From: Clostridiales bacterium
GTDB lineage: Bacteria > Bacillota > Clostridia > Oscillospirales > Ruminococcaceae
DNA: 64,000 bases
Assembly: GCA_003150405.1 (NCBI GenBank)
Contig: QAMM01000001.1
Location: 124,001-188,000, forward strand
Reading direction: 5' to 3'
Positions within the stretch are counted from its first letter, which is position 1. Each line of letters starts with the position of its first letter. Of this stretch, positions 1 through 8,330 are shown piece after piece. Position numbers and translations under genes: made by a program. A model generated the notes under the pieces. The model had not been told where the DNA came from. It saw only the letters and a program-made list of their open reading frames with translations, and did not search any database.

Positions 1-206
1 GTATAATGTGCTGCCTTTGAGGTAAGCAGTGCAAAAAAGAAAGCACTGAAAAATCTTGAAGGGAGCATATTTTTCCGCTACGGGTTCACGCGGCGTTTTT
101 GCCGCAATTCATCGGGGATTTTTCCGGGCGGTAAACGCTCTGTCCACTGTCTGAAAAGCTCCTGCTCCCTCCAGCCAAATGCCCTCACATCTTTCTTACA
201 TCATTC

Positions 207-243
207 AAAAAAGAGGTATGCCGTTTTTGGCATACCTCTTTTA
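207..243. terminator. Bidirectional rho-independent terminator
   Basis: A perfect 12-base inverted repeat (211-222 with 229-240, loop of six bases) has an A-run before it and a T-run after it, so it can terminate in both directions. It ends the corrinoid-protein transcript arriving on the minus strand. Bases 1-206 show no gene I can support. Confidence 0.85.
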
Positions 244-262
244 ATGTTTACTCATCAACCGC

Positions 263-892
263 TCACGCTTCTACAATACTCAGCGCCGCCTCTGCCGCAG
301 CCGACGCATTATCGGTGTAGCAGTCCGCTCCAATGGTATCACAGAAGCTCTGGGTAACCGGCGCGCCGCCAATCATGATCTTGCAGTCCATCCCCTTAGC
401 TTTCGCAAGGTCAACAACCTCTTTCATCTGACCCATGGTGGTGGTGAGCAGCGCAGAACAGCATATCGCCTTTGCGTCGTTCTCCTCCGCCGCCTCAATA
501 AATTTTTCCGGTGCCACGTCAACACCCAGGTCAACCACGTTGATGTTTTTGCTCTCCATCATCATTTTAACCAAGTTTTTGCCAATGTCGTGCAGGTCGC
601 CCTTAACAGTGCCGATGACAACGGTCCCCTTCGGCTCAAAGCCCTCGGCAATGAGCTTCGGCTTGAGCACCTCAATGCCCATATTCATTGCACGCGCAGA
701 GATAAGAACCTCCGGCACAAAGACCTCGTTGTTTTTAAACTTCTCGCCAATAATGTTCATGCCCGAAAGCAGGCCCTGCTCCAGAATCTCCTGCGGGGAA
801 ATACCCTCGTTCAGCGCCTGAGCCACCAGCTCCTTGACCTTCGGTGCGCGGCCCTGCTGCAAAAATGTGCTCATTTCATCCAATATGCTCAT
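263..892 (-). CDS. Corrinoid (B12-binding) methyl-carrier protein, MtaC/MtbC-like
   Basis: Cytoplasmic cobalamin-carrying protein of about 209 residues, of the kind that accepts a methyl group from a substrate-specific methyltransferase and hands it on. The first ~85 residues form the helical cap domain. The rest is the Rossmann-like B12 domain with the cobalt-ligand motif DxHxxG (D99, H101, G104) and a GGAPV turn near the end. I chose the ATG at 892 because AAGGAG lies about 7 bases upstream; the ATG two codons earlier at 898 sits directly against that site. It overlaps the upstream regulator gene by 17 bases, so the two are probably translationally coupled. No partner methyltransferase or reductive activase lies nearby, so the substrate is unknown. 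Confidence 0.9.
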   Translation of the reverse strand: MSILDEMSTFLQQGRAPKVKELVAQALNEGISPQEILEQGLLSGMNIIGEKFKNNEVFVPEVLISARAMNMGIEVLKPKLIAEGFEPKGTVVIGTVKGDLHDIGKNLVKMMMESKNINVVDLGVDVAPEKFIEAAEENDAKAICCSALLTTTMGQMKEVVDLAKAKGMDCKIMIGGAPVTQSFCDTIGADCYTDNASAAAEAALSIVEA

Positions 893-2114
893 AACCATTC
901 TCCTTCTGTGCTGTTAATGTAATATTTCCGCGGCTTTCCCGGTATCTCTTGGGCGAGACGCCGACCTGCCGCTTAAAGACTTTGGTAAAATAACTCTGGT
1001 CCTCAAACCCGCACTCACTTGCAACCTCCACCAATGCGCTGTCGTTGTCCAATAGCATGAGTTTTGCCTTATCAATCCGCACCTTATTGATGAAAGACGA
1101 AAGGCTCTCCCCTGTTTCCTCCTTGAAAATGCGGGACAAATAGGACTTGCTCAGGCAGACATAAGCGGCTGCATCGTCCAGCGAAATCTTCTCCGCAAAG
1201 TGGTTTTTTACATATTCTGCGGCTTTAAACACGACATCCGAATGCTTGATGTGTGAAAAATCAAAGGAATAATCAATAAAACGGTGCATCAGAGTTGAAA
1301 GCCAGGCCCCAATTTCCTCTACCGATGAAAGCCGCTCCACCTCTTTGATGAAGTTTTCATTGCAGACAAAAATTTCGTTTAAATCCGCACCGGCTTCAAT
1401 CGTCGCTCGGGATATCACCACCGCCAGCTCCAACGCCCGCGCCTTCATGACATCCAAGTCGTACTCCGCCACAAAGTAAATGTGCCCCAAAAGCTCGTTG
1501 AGCAGCTGTTGGGAACCCTTTTTGTCCTTGCGGTAGATCATGGCCTGTAATTTCTTTTCGGTGTCAATAGGGTATGCGGTATTGCCCTCCCGGAACTTCT
1601 GCCCGGCGCTGTAAAGCTCATTTAACACCTTTTCCTGTTCGTAAATGACGGTGCCTGCCAAATTGTGCGTCCGCCCGGAAATCCCGGTGGTCAGCAGCGC
1701 CATGGTTTCGGCAAGGTCATTGACCCGCGCTGTCGAAAAAACCGGCAACAGCTTCAAATCATCGGCAAAAATGCCGTCCTGCTCGCTGTAATCCTCCGGT
1801 TCCCCCATTAAAATCGGCCCCGCAACCAGTCCAAAGGCCAGCTGTCCCTGCTCATCACAGAGCGGGGAGGCCACAAACACCATCCCCATTGGGCAATAGT
1901 AAATGTATTTGCCGTTCCAGCGCAGCGCCTCGTTGCAGCCATATAAACAGGTGTTGAGCGGATTGCAGTTTTCCTTGTGGCAGTAGCTGCAAAACCAGCC
2001 CTCTGCCGCGCCCGTTTGTTCCAAAAACTTTTTTTGAAGAACATCCACACCCCAAACCGGCGCCAGGGAAAGCCCTGTGAGATGTCTTGCACATGCCTTA
2101 CACTGTTCAAGCAT
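876..2114 (-). CDS. AraC-family regulator with N-terminal PocR sensory domain
   Basis: Transcription factor of 412 residues. The N-terminal half contains a Cys-rich PocR-type ligand domain (CSYCHKENCNP around residues 42-52, then a PMGMVFVASPL strand), a family known to sense small hydrocarbon-derived compounds in B12-dependent pathways such as propanediol use. The last ~100 residues are a double helix-turn-helix AraC domain (YLSRIFKEETGESLSSFINK; SECGFEDQSYFTKVFKRQVG). ATG at 2114 is preceded by AAAGGGTGGG. It overlaps the corrinoid-protein gene downstream, so I infer that it controls its own operon in response to the methyl donor or a derived molecule. Confidence 0.9.
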   Translation of the reverse strand: MLEQCKACARHLTGLSLAPVWGVDVLQKKFLEQTGAAEGWFCSYCHKENCNPLNTCLYGCNEALRWNGKYIYYCPMGMVFVASPLCDEQGQLAFGLVAGPILMGEPEDYSEQDGIFADDLKLLPVFSTARVNDLAETMALLTTGISGRTHNLAGTVIYEQEKVLNELYSAGQKFREGNTAYPIDTEKKLQAMIYRKDKKGSQQLLNELLGHIYFVAEYDLDVMKARALELAVVISRATIEAGADLNEIFVCNENFIKEVERLSSVEEIGAWLSTLMHRFIDYSFDFSHIKHSDVVFKAAEYVKNHFAEKISLDDAAAYVCLSKSYLSRIFKEETGESLSSFINKVRIDKAKLMLLDNDSALVEVASECGFEDQSYFTKVFKRQVGVSPKRYRESRGNITLTAQKENGYEHIG

Positions 2115-2520
2115 TCCGGCCCACCCTTTTCCACAATTCCTCTCTATTATAGCGTTACCCTCTGTACCAATTATAGTACTTTTTTTTACTTTTTGGTATA
2201 TCGTTATGATATCCGAAAATTGCCGTCAGGTCAATCGTTTTCCCACCCTTTCCGCCTTTTCGCCCTCTTTCGGCAACACCATTTTTCCGTTCCTCTTAGC
2301 TTTTCCACTCAAAACTTGTCCCAGGGAACTTGCATAACGGCTGTGTTTCCTGTATAATGAAGCCAGTATCTTGCAGAAACGTAGCGCTCGGCCGTACGCA
2401 AGGTTGCTTTTTTTGGCGCAAAAAATAGTTGCAAACGCAAGTATTTTGTTTCTGCCCCCTGCCGTTTTTACGGCAACATACAACAAACATCCCAAAATAC
2501 ATACAAGCAAAGGTGTCATT
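2115..2520. other. Intergenic region between divergent regulator and MATE genes
   Basis: About 400 bases with no supported gene. It must hold the promoter of the minus-strand regulator operon and contains a good plus-strand promoter at 2330-2358 for the MATE gene. The stretch 2140-2215 is AT-rich. Confidence 0.6.
2330..2358 (+). promoter_or_regulatory. Sigma-A-type promoter of the MATE transporter gene
   Basis: TTGCAT (2330-2335), 17-base spacer, perfect TATAAT (2353-2358). It points at the MATE gene, giving a leader of about 155 bases. Confidence 0.7.
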
Positions 2521-3921
2521 ATGCGATATTTCTTCAACGCTCAAAAAATGCTGCGCGGTAATCCGCCTGCCGGTGAAATTCCATCCGACCGGCAAATCCT
2601 CCGCAATACCATTACTATGGCGTGGCCCTCTATCATTGAATCCTTCCTCGTCGCTCTGGTCGGTTTTATTGATACCATTATGGTCAGCACCCTCGGTGAA
2701 GAGGCCATTGCTGCTGTCGGCCTTACCACACAACCCAAATTCATCGGCCTGGCATTTTTTATTTCGCTCAACGTCGCTGTTTCAGCCATTGTCGCCCACC
2801 GCAAAGGAGAGGGCGACCGGGAAAGCGCCAACCGCGTTCTCATGCAGGCGCTCATGATCACCCTTGCCATGACGGTAATCGTCAGCGTTGTCTGCGTCGC
2901 CTTTGCAGATCCTATTATTTGGTTCGCCGGCGCGAATCAAGACACCCACCAGGACGCCATGGAGTACTTCCAAATCATCATGGGCGGTATGTTCTTTAAC
3001 GTCGTTTCACTCACCATAAACGCGGCACAGCGCGGAGCCGGCAATACCAAAATTGCCATGTATACCAATATTGTTTCCAACCTTGTCAATATCATCTTCA
3101 ACTATTTGCTCATCGGCGGCAATCTCGGCTTCCCGAAGCTCGGCGTCAAAGGCGCTGCCATCGCCACCGTTATCGGCACCGTCGTCGCACTTGTCATGAG
3201 TGTCATTTCCATCATGCATAAAGACGGCTTCCTTTGCTTCCGCCATATTACAAAAAATGAATTTCGCTTTGACCGCCGTACCATCCGTTCCATTGTCAAC
3301 ATCGGTTCCAGTACCCTGACTGAACAAATCTTCCTGCGCATTGGTTTTCTGGTTTACTCCATCATTGTGGCAAACCTCGGTACCATTGCCTTTGCGGCCC
3401 ATCAAATCGGCATGAACCTCATGAGCCTTTCCTTCTCGTTTGGTGACGGCCTTTCGGTTGCAGCCGTGGCACTGGTCGGCCAAAGCCTTGGCGCCAAGCG
3501 GGTGGATTTGGCCCGTATCTACGGCAGTACCTGCCAGCGAATGGGCATTCTGTTCTCCTGTGCGCTGTCGGTCGTTTTCCTCACGCTGGGCCGCCCCATT
3601 TTCGGCCTGTTCTCAGATGATCCAACCGTTCTTGACTATGGCGTCATGATTATGGCGGTCCTTACTGTGGTCGTTTTTCTTCAAATTTCACAGGTCGTCT
3701 TTTCCGGCTGTTTGCGCGGTGCAGGGGACGCCAAATACACCGCCCTCGTTTCCCTCATCAGTGTCGCGATTATCCGCCCCGGCGCTGGCTGGCTGCTCTG
3801 TTACCCGCTCGGCCTCGGACTATTTGGCGCATGGGTCGGTCTCGCGTTTGACCAGCTCTCCCGCTTCCTTATGACCTATATCCGCTTCAAAAGCGGGCGC
3901 TGGACTCGGTTTGAAGTTTAG
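2521..3921 (+). CDS. MATE-family efflux transporter
   Basis: Integral membrane exporter (466 residues, normal for the family) that uses a Na+ or H+ gradient to expel drugs or metabolites. It shows the two MatE repeats with about 12 hydrophobic segments, the first beginning ITMAWPSIIESFLVALVGFIDTIMVS and the second half beginning around STLTEQIFLRIGFLVY; GAGNTK and the related RGAGDAKY are the matching loops of the two halves. The ATG at 2521 is preceded by AAAGGTG; the frame is open 50 codons further upstream, but that part has no ribosome site and overlaps the promoter. Single-gene transcript ended by the terminator at 3981. Substrate not predictable. Confidence 0.92.
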   Translation: MRYFFNAQKMLRGNPPAGEIPSDRQILRNTITMAWPSIIESFLVALVGFIDTIMVSTLGEEAIAAVGLTTQPKFIGLAFFISLNVAVSAIVAHRKGEGDRESANRVLMQALMITLAMTVIVSVVCVAFADPIIWFAGANQDTHQDAMEYFQIIMGGMFFNVVSLTINAAQRGAGNTKIAMYTNIVSNLVNIIFNYLLIGGNLGFPKLGVKGAAIATVIGTVVALVMSVISIMHKDGFLCFRHITKNEFRFDRRTIRSIVNIGSSTLTEQIFLRIGFLVYSIIVANLGTIAFAAHQIGMNLMSLSFSFGDGLSVAAVALVGQSLGAKRVDLARIYGSTCQRMGILFSCALSVVFLTLGRPIFGLFSDDPTVLDYGVMIMAVLTVVVFLQISQVVFSGCLRGAGDAKYTALVSLISVAIIRPGAGWLLCYPLGLGLFGAWVGLAFDQLSRFLMTYIRFKSGRWTRFEV

Positions 3922-3980
3922 GTGCATCATGCCGTTTTGTTTGCCGCAAAACAGCAGTCGTTTTAAAATATGCAAACAAG

Positions 3981-4016
3981 CGCCTCCTACGGCAGTATCC
4001 GCGGGAGGCGTTTTCC
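3981..4016 (+). terminator. Terminator of the MATE gene
   Basis: CGCCTCC (3981-3987) pairs with GGGAGGCG (4003-4010), followed by TTTT. It lies 60 bases after the stop codon. Confidence 0.75.
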
Positions 4017-4142
4017 ATCTTTACTATTTACACCAGCGCAACGGGGGTTCTCTTTTTCTGTGCCCTTCCCAACCGTATTTTTTTCGTTAGGTCAGCAGCC
4101 GCTTTGTACGGCAAGAGGAGCTCAAAATATATTAACAGGGTT

Positions 4143-4175
4143 TATAAAAGCGGTGCGGGGATTTCGCCCCGCACC
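4143..4175 (-). terminator. Terminator of the small membrane protein gene
   Basis: Perfect 9-base GC stem (4152-4160 with 4167-4175) immediately after the minus-strand stop codon at 4184; CTTTTATAAA follows on the minus strand. Confidence 0.8.
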
Positions 4176-4183
4176 ACCTTCGT

Positions 4184-4576
4184 TTACCGCATCTTGTGCT
4201 GCACCGTTATCAAAATGCTGTGCGTTGTTTCCACCAGCAACAACCCGCATACAACCAAAACAACCGGCATGGTATAGGCATTGGCAAGGTACATTTCCGT
4301 CGTGCTGAACATGGCGACAAGATAAGCCGCATAAACCACGAACAGCAGCAAAGCTCCATACCATTTTCCGAACCGTGTATGCAGGCAATGGAAAACACCC
4401 AATACCATACCGAAACCTATTAAACTCAGCACAATGAACCAGAAATACTGAAATTCAAAGGTTCGGCTGCGCATATAATCCCAATATTCGGTTGCGCCAT
4501 ACAATCCGAACGGCAAAGCTGCCGAAAGGAGCAAAAACACCCAATACAGAATTCTGCACCCAATTTTACCTTTCAT
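4184..4576 (-). CDS. Small four-helix membrane protein of unknown function
   Basis: I do not recognise the family. The 130-residue product has four evident transmembrane segments (about residues 8-28, 43-65, 73-92 and 100-120), with short polar ends and a C-terminal HSILITVQHKMR. ATG at 4576 follows AGGAGG at a good distance, and a strong terminator follows the stop codon, so this is a real single-gene or last-gene unit. The gene upstream (P-loop kinase) is 56 bases away on the same strand. Confidence 0.75.
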   Translation of the reverse strand: MKGKIGCRILYWVFLLLSAALPFGLYGATEYWDYMRSRTFEFQYFWFIVLSLIGFGMVLGVFHCLHTRFGKWYGALLLFVVYAAYLVAMFSTTEMYLANAYTMPVVLVVCGLLLVETTHSILITVQHKMR

Positions 4577-4632
4577 TCTGTTTCCTCCTGTCTACCCTAC
4601 CTGTACCAAAACATTCCAGCGTTTGTCCCATT

Positions 4633-5145
4633 TTAACGGAAAGCGGTTTTAAGCCGTTTTCGGATGGTTTCCACCGTCTCTTCCACTGTCATCTCCCCAA
4701 CATCCAGCGGTACGCCGCCCACCGCTTCATACAGCGGCAGCCGTGCTACGCTGCGCTCAATCACCTCTGCTTCCCGAAGGCCCACATCCACATTACTTTG
4801 TAGCCGCGCCCGCAAGGCGTCCGGGTTGCACACCAGCTTGAAGCGGTACAGCTCATAGGCGCACCCCTCCAACCGCCGAAGAAGCTCTTTCGCAATCGCT
4901 TCCTCCTGCATCACCCAACAGAATACAACATATTGAAAGGATGGGTTCTCCAAAAACTGCCGCAGCAGAAAGGCAATGTTCTCCAACACCATTCGTTTGT
5001 TTTCCTCGCTGACCACAAATGGATGCATCTTCCAGCACCAGTCCCCGTCCAAGTAAACTGCATCGTCCAATTCCCGGTATAGCCGCTCGGAAACGGTGCT
5101 TTTGCCCACGCCCATCGTCCCGCTGATAAAGATTAGCTTTTTCAC
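4633..5145 (-). CDS. P-loop nucleotide/small-molecule kinase-like ATPase
   Basis: Protein of about 170 residues with a Walker A motif right at the N terminus (GTMGVGKST) and the general layout of the AAA_33/nucleotide-kinase superfamily: a substrate-side DGDWCW segment about 30 residues later and a lid-like region (LQSNVDVGLREAEVIERS). The substrate is unknown. I prefer the GTG at 5145, which has AAAGGGGGG six bases ahead, over the GTG at 5163 that would lie within this site. A cstA terminator just upstream separates it from that transcript. Confidence 0.75.
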   Translation of the reverse strand: MKKLIFISGTMGVGKSTVSERLYRELDDAVYLDGDWCWKMHPFVVSEENKRMVLENIAFLLRQFLENPSFQYVVFCWVMQEEAIAKELLRRLEGCAYELYRFKLVCNPDALRARLQSNVDVGLREAEVIERSVARLPLYEAVGGVPLDVGEMTVEETVETIRKRLKTAFR

Positions 5146-5174
5146 CGGCGTCCCCCCTTTCACTTTCAGTATAA

Positions 5175-5209
5175 CAAAAAAACACCCTGCCGTACAGTAA
5201 GGCAGGGCG
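5175..5209 (-). terminator. Terminator of cstA
   Basis: Stem 5183-5191 with 5201-5209, followed on the minus strand by a run of eight or so T residues. It lies just past the cstA stop codon at 5223. Confidence 0.85.
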
Positions 5210-5222
5210 TTTTCAAATAAGG

Positions 5223-6974
5223 TTACATTTTTGCTTCTGCGGCCGTCTCCGCAATGGTCTCATCCAGTTGATCTTCACCGGAATTCTTATCCTTGCTGCG
5301 GGTTATCAACTGTTTTACACCTTGAACAACAACGCAGACACCAAGGCCGAGAATCAGAACAGCAAATACAAGCTGGAGTGCGTCGCCAAACACATTGGTG
5401 CTCGCTGCAGACACCAGCAGACGGATCTTGTCGTAAATGGTCATGCCAAGCGCCGTAAAGGTGACGCAGACCATGACAAAAATCGGGATATACATCATAG
5501 CGCTCTTGCGCTTGGTCCGTTTCATAAAGACCGCGCAGGCAATCAGCGCAAGGGCCGAAAGAAGCTGGTTTGCAGAACCGAACAGCGGCCAGATGGAAGC
5601 ATAGCCGACTTTGGCCAGCGCATAGGCAAGCCCCAGGGTGATGATGGTCGCAAAATATTTGTTGGTCAGCACCTTGCGGACCGGCCCAATATCCTCATCC
5701 TTAATTGACGCGTCAAGGAACAGTTCCTGGAAGGAGAGACGGCCCACACGTGCCACCGAGTCAAGCGAGGTCAGCGCAAAGGCAGAAACCGCAAGGTTGA
5801 TGAGGGTGAAAACCACATCGCCCGGCAGACCGATGGTGACCAGGAAATTGGAAATGCCACCTGCAAAAATCTGCGGCGGAGTGGTCAGGCCCTGTTCTGC
5901 GGCGGCGCCCGTCGCAAAAGAGGCAACCGCAATCAGCGCAATAACCGCCAGCAGGGACTCCATCAGCATAGCGCCAAAGGAAACCGGGAGCATATCCCGC
6001 TCATTCTTAATCTGCTTGGAGGCAGTACCGGACGAAACCAGCGAGTGGAAGCCGGAAACCGCACCGCAGGCAATGGTGACAAACAAAATCGGGAACAGGT
6101 ACTGCCCGTTGACCTCAAAGCTGGTAAAGGCCGGCAGGTTGATGGACGGGTTGGAAACAAAGACACCGACTACCGCTGCAATGATCATTGCGACCAATAG
6201 GTAGCTGTTGAGGTAATCGCGCGGCTGAAGCAGCGCCCAAACCGGCACCACCGAGGCAATCAGCACATAAACAAACACAATGATGTGCCACCAGTCCTGT
6301 GAAACATAAATCGGACAGACAAGGCCAATAACCACCGCCGCAATCAGAAACACAATCGCAATGGCGGTATTAATCCATTTGTTGAGCTTTGCATACCGCA
6401 GGATGAACCCAAGCGCCACCGCTTCCACAATAAACAGCATTGAGGTCATGGCGACCGAACCGTTCGCCGTAATGGTGGAGACCACTCCGCCTTCCCCCAT
6501 CTGGAAGCCGTTGAAGGTACCAGCAACTACGTCGGCAAACGCTGCAACCACCAGGATGCAGAACAGCCAGCAGAACAGCAGAAACAGCTTTTTACCTGTT
6601 TTGCCAATGTACTCCTCAATCACGTAGCCAATGGTGCGCCCCTTATTGCGGACCGAAGCGTACATCGATGCAAAATCCTGAACCGCACCAAAAAAGACGC
6701 CGCCAATTAAAATCCACAGCAGCACCGGCACCCAGCCAAAAATAGCTGCCTGAATCGGCCCATTGATCGGACCTGCACCCGCAATTGAGGCAAACTGGTG
6801 CCCGAACACAACGCCCTTGTCGGCAGGCACGTAGTCTACACCGTCCTCGTACTCATACGCAGGTGTTTTCGCTTTGGGGTCAATCCCCCAGGTTTTTGCC
6901 AGCCAGCGCCCGTAAATCAGGTAAGCGCCGCCCAGCACGACAATGGCAATCACCATCATTAATATGCCATTCAT
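5223..6974 (-). CDS. cstA: CstA-family carbon-starvation transporter (pyruvate/peptide uptake)
   Basis: Membrane protein of 583 residues with about 16 hydrophobic segments and the family's N-terminal signature: YGRWLAKTWGID, VFGHQFASIAGAGPINGPIQAA, and FGAVQDFASMYASVRNKGRTIG. CstA proteins are known peptide and pyruvate transporters induced by carbon limitation in enterics. Here the gene is monocistronic, with its own consensus promoter (7304-7332), a T-box riboswitch leader and a terminator. This ties its expression to the charging state of a tRNA, probably tRNA-Ile, rather than to CRP. ATG at 6974 follows GGAGGG by seven bases. The C-terminal ~30 residues are charged (KDKNSGEDQLDE). Confidence 0.93.
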   Translation of the reverse strand: MNGILMMVIAIVVLGGAYLIYGRWLAKTWGIDPKAKTPAYEYEDGVDYVPADKGVVFGHQFASIAGAGPINGPIQAAIFGWVPVLLWILIGGVFFGAVQDFASMYASVRNKGRTIGYVIEEYIGKTGKKLFLLFCWLFCILVVAAFADVVAGTFNGFQMGEGGVVSTITANGSVAMTSMLFIVEAVALGFILRYAKLNKWINTAIAIVFLIAAVVIGLVCPIYVSQDWWHIIVFVYVLIASVVPVWALLQPRDYLNSYLLVAMIIAAVVGVFVSNPSINLPAFTSFEVNGQYLFPILFVTIACGAVSGFHSLVSSGTASKQIKNERDMLPVSFGAMLMESLLAVIALIAVASFATGAAAEQGLTTPPQIFAGGISNFLVTIGLPGDVVFTLINLAVSAFALTSLDSVARVGRLSFQELFLDASIKDEDIGPVRKVLTNKYFATIITLGLAYALAKVGYASIWPLFGSANQLLSALALIACAVFMKRTKRKSAMMYIPIFVMVCVTFTALGMTIYDKIRLLVSAASTNVFGDALQLVFAVLILGLGVCVVVQGVKQLITRSKDKNSGEDQLDETIAETAAEAKM

Positions 6975-7013
6975 CCTTCATCCCTCCAAAGTTTGTTTGA
7001 ATAAAGCGGAAAC

Positions 7014-7297
7014 AAAAAAGGCTCCGTCCCTGTTTACCAGAGACGAAGCCCACTGCTCCGCGTTACCACACTGTTTGCCCGCAGTATTGCAGGCCGCTCC
7101 GCATCAGACCAAATGCCGAATGCTTATCCCTGTAACGGGGGAACCCGGTCACGCCTACTAGTCACCGTTCAGCTGACAGCTCGCAGGGGATACCGCAAAC
7201 AGCCATTCCACCGCCTTACACCAACCGGCGGCTCTCTTTGGGAAACCTGCTGTCCCAGCCTATCCTGTTCAAAGCCTTTTCACAATTTATTTTTCGT
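7014..7297 (-). promoter_or_regulatory. T-box riboswitch leader of cstA, probable isoleucine specifier
   Basis: On the minus strand the leader carries the T-box core AGTGTGGTAACGCG (7072-7059; consensus AGGGTGGNACCGCG) followed by a terminator stem (7038-7050 with 7020-7032) and a T-run (7019-7014). Upstream are the AG-bulge and apical loop of Stem I (7208-7237). Counting from the GAGC element that follows Stem I as in glyQS, the specifier triplet is AUC at 7191-7189 (Ile). UGGU in the bulge would pair with a discriminator A, as in tRNA-Ile. The class of element is secure; the specifier is inferred from alignment by eye, and it is followed by C rather than the usual purine. Confidence 0.88.
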
Positions 7298-7303
7298 TTA
7301 TTC

Positions 7304-7332
7304 ATTATAGATATCTGCGCGCTCTTTGTCAA
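7304..7332 (-). promoter_or_regulatory. Consensus promoter of the cstA T-box transcript
   Basis: Perfect TTGACA (7332-7327) and TATAAT (7309-7304) with a 17-base spacer on the minus strand, placing the start site near 7297. Bases 7333-7631 beyond it hold no gene I can support. Confidence 0.88.
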
Positions 7333-7631
7333 GATATGGGGATATGCCTATTTGGAATGCCCTTTACTTTGGGTTCTGCACCGTTTTCCTCCATGCCCGC
7401 AGTACCGCCTGCTGAGACGACGTCAATCTCCCCATTTCGTTTTGGAACCGTCAGCGTCCGGGCAGCCCGTGTCCTGCATTTGCCGCCGTTACAACAAACC
7501 CGCCTGTTCCATCACTGTCTTACTCCGGCAGCGGGCGCCATTTTTTCACATAAAAATTGTACGAACAGCAATCCATCCCGTTATCTCCCGGTTTTTAGCC
7601 ATACAAGGCGAAAATGCGAGCGGATCCGCCG

Positions 7632-8060
7632 TCAGAATCTTTTGCGGAAACCGCCTTCGCGGGTATAGCCAATTTTCTCATAAAACTGGTGGGCACCGGT
7701 GCGGTAAGCGCTTGACACCAACTGAATGTACGCACATCCCTGCCCAGCGGCCCATTGCTCCACCGCTTCAAACAGCCGCCGGCCCACACCCTGACCGCGG
7801 TAGTCCGCATCGGTGATCACATTTTCAATTATGCCAAACTTCTGTCCATTGAAGGCGAGGTCGTAGCAGGCAATTCCCATCACGGTACCGGCCACACGGC
7901 CGCCGTCATCGGCAACAAACAAGCCGTAGTGCGGGTCCGCCAATATCAGCGCCAACTGTTCCCGCAGCGTCTCCAGCTCACAGGTATGCCCCACCAATTC
8001 GCTCATCAGTTTGCATAAATCCTCCGCGTCCCCGGGTTTCGCCTTTCGAATTTCCAGCAT
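7632..8060 (-). CDS. GNAT-family N-acetyltransferase
   Basis: Acetyl-CoA-dependent acetyltransferase of 142 residues. Motif A of the family is clear (VITDADYRGQGVGRRLFEAV, residues about 81-100), as is the C-terminal strand-helix (AHQFYEKIGYTREGGFRKRF). The N terminus IRKAKPGDAEDLCKLMSEL is the usual first helix. AAGGGG precedes the ATG at 8060. It is a lone gene, so the acceptor (amino acid, polyamine, protein N terminus or other) cannot be told. Confidence 0.88.
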   Translation of the reverse strand: MLEIRKAKPGDAEDLCKLMSELVGHTCELETLREQLALILADPHYGLFVADDGGRVAGTVMGIACYDLAFNGQKFGIIENVITDADYRGQGVGRRLFEAVEQWAAGQGCAYIQLVSSAYRTGAHQFYEKIGYTREGGFRKRF

Positions 8061-8330
8061 TAAAAATACCCCTTGTATAATTATTTTTAATTTAACTTTT
8101 AGTTTCTTTAAATCCCGGTGGCTTTTTCATATTGTTTTCCCAACCACTGTATGCCGGCAAACGAAAACCTATTCACGGTTGAAGCCATACCACTTGCGCC
8201 GCAGGATAAAACGCCGTACGGCCAGCCATACATTCGCAAAAAATCCTTAGCGGCAGACCTCATCCAACGCAGGACAGCCCTTACCAACAGTCTGCGGCAG
8301 CCCCCCACCCTTCCGGCTCAGCTCCAGCTG

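Noticed and set aside
1..206. Short minus-strand frame (about 37 codons) at the left edge
   Set aside because: It follows the terminator of the corrinoid gene, has no ribosome site, and its translation matches nothing that I know.
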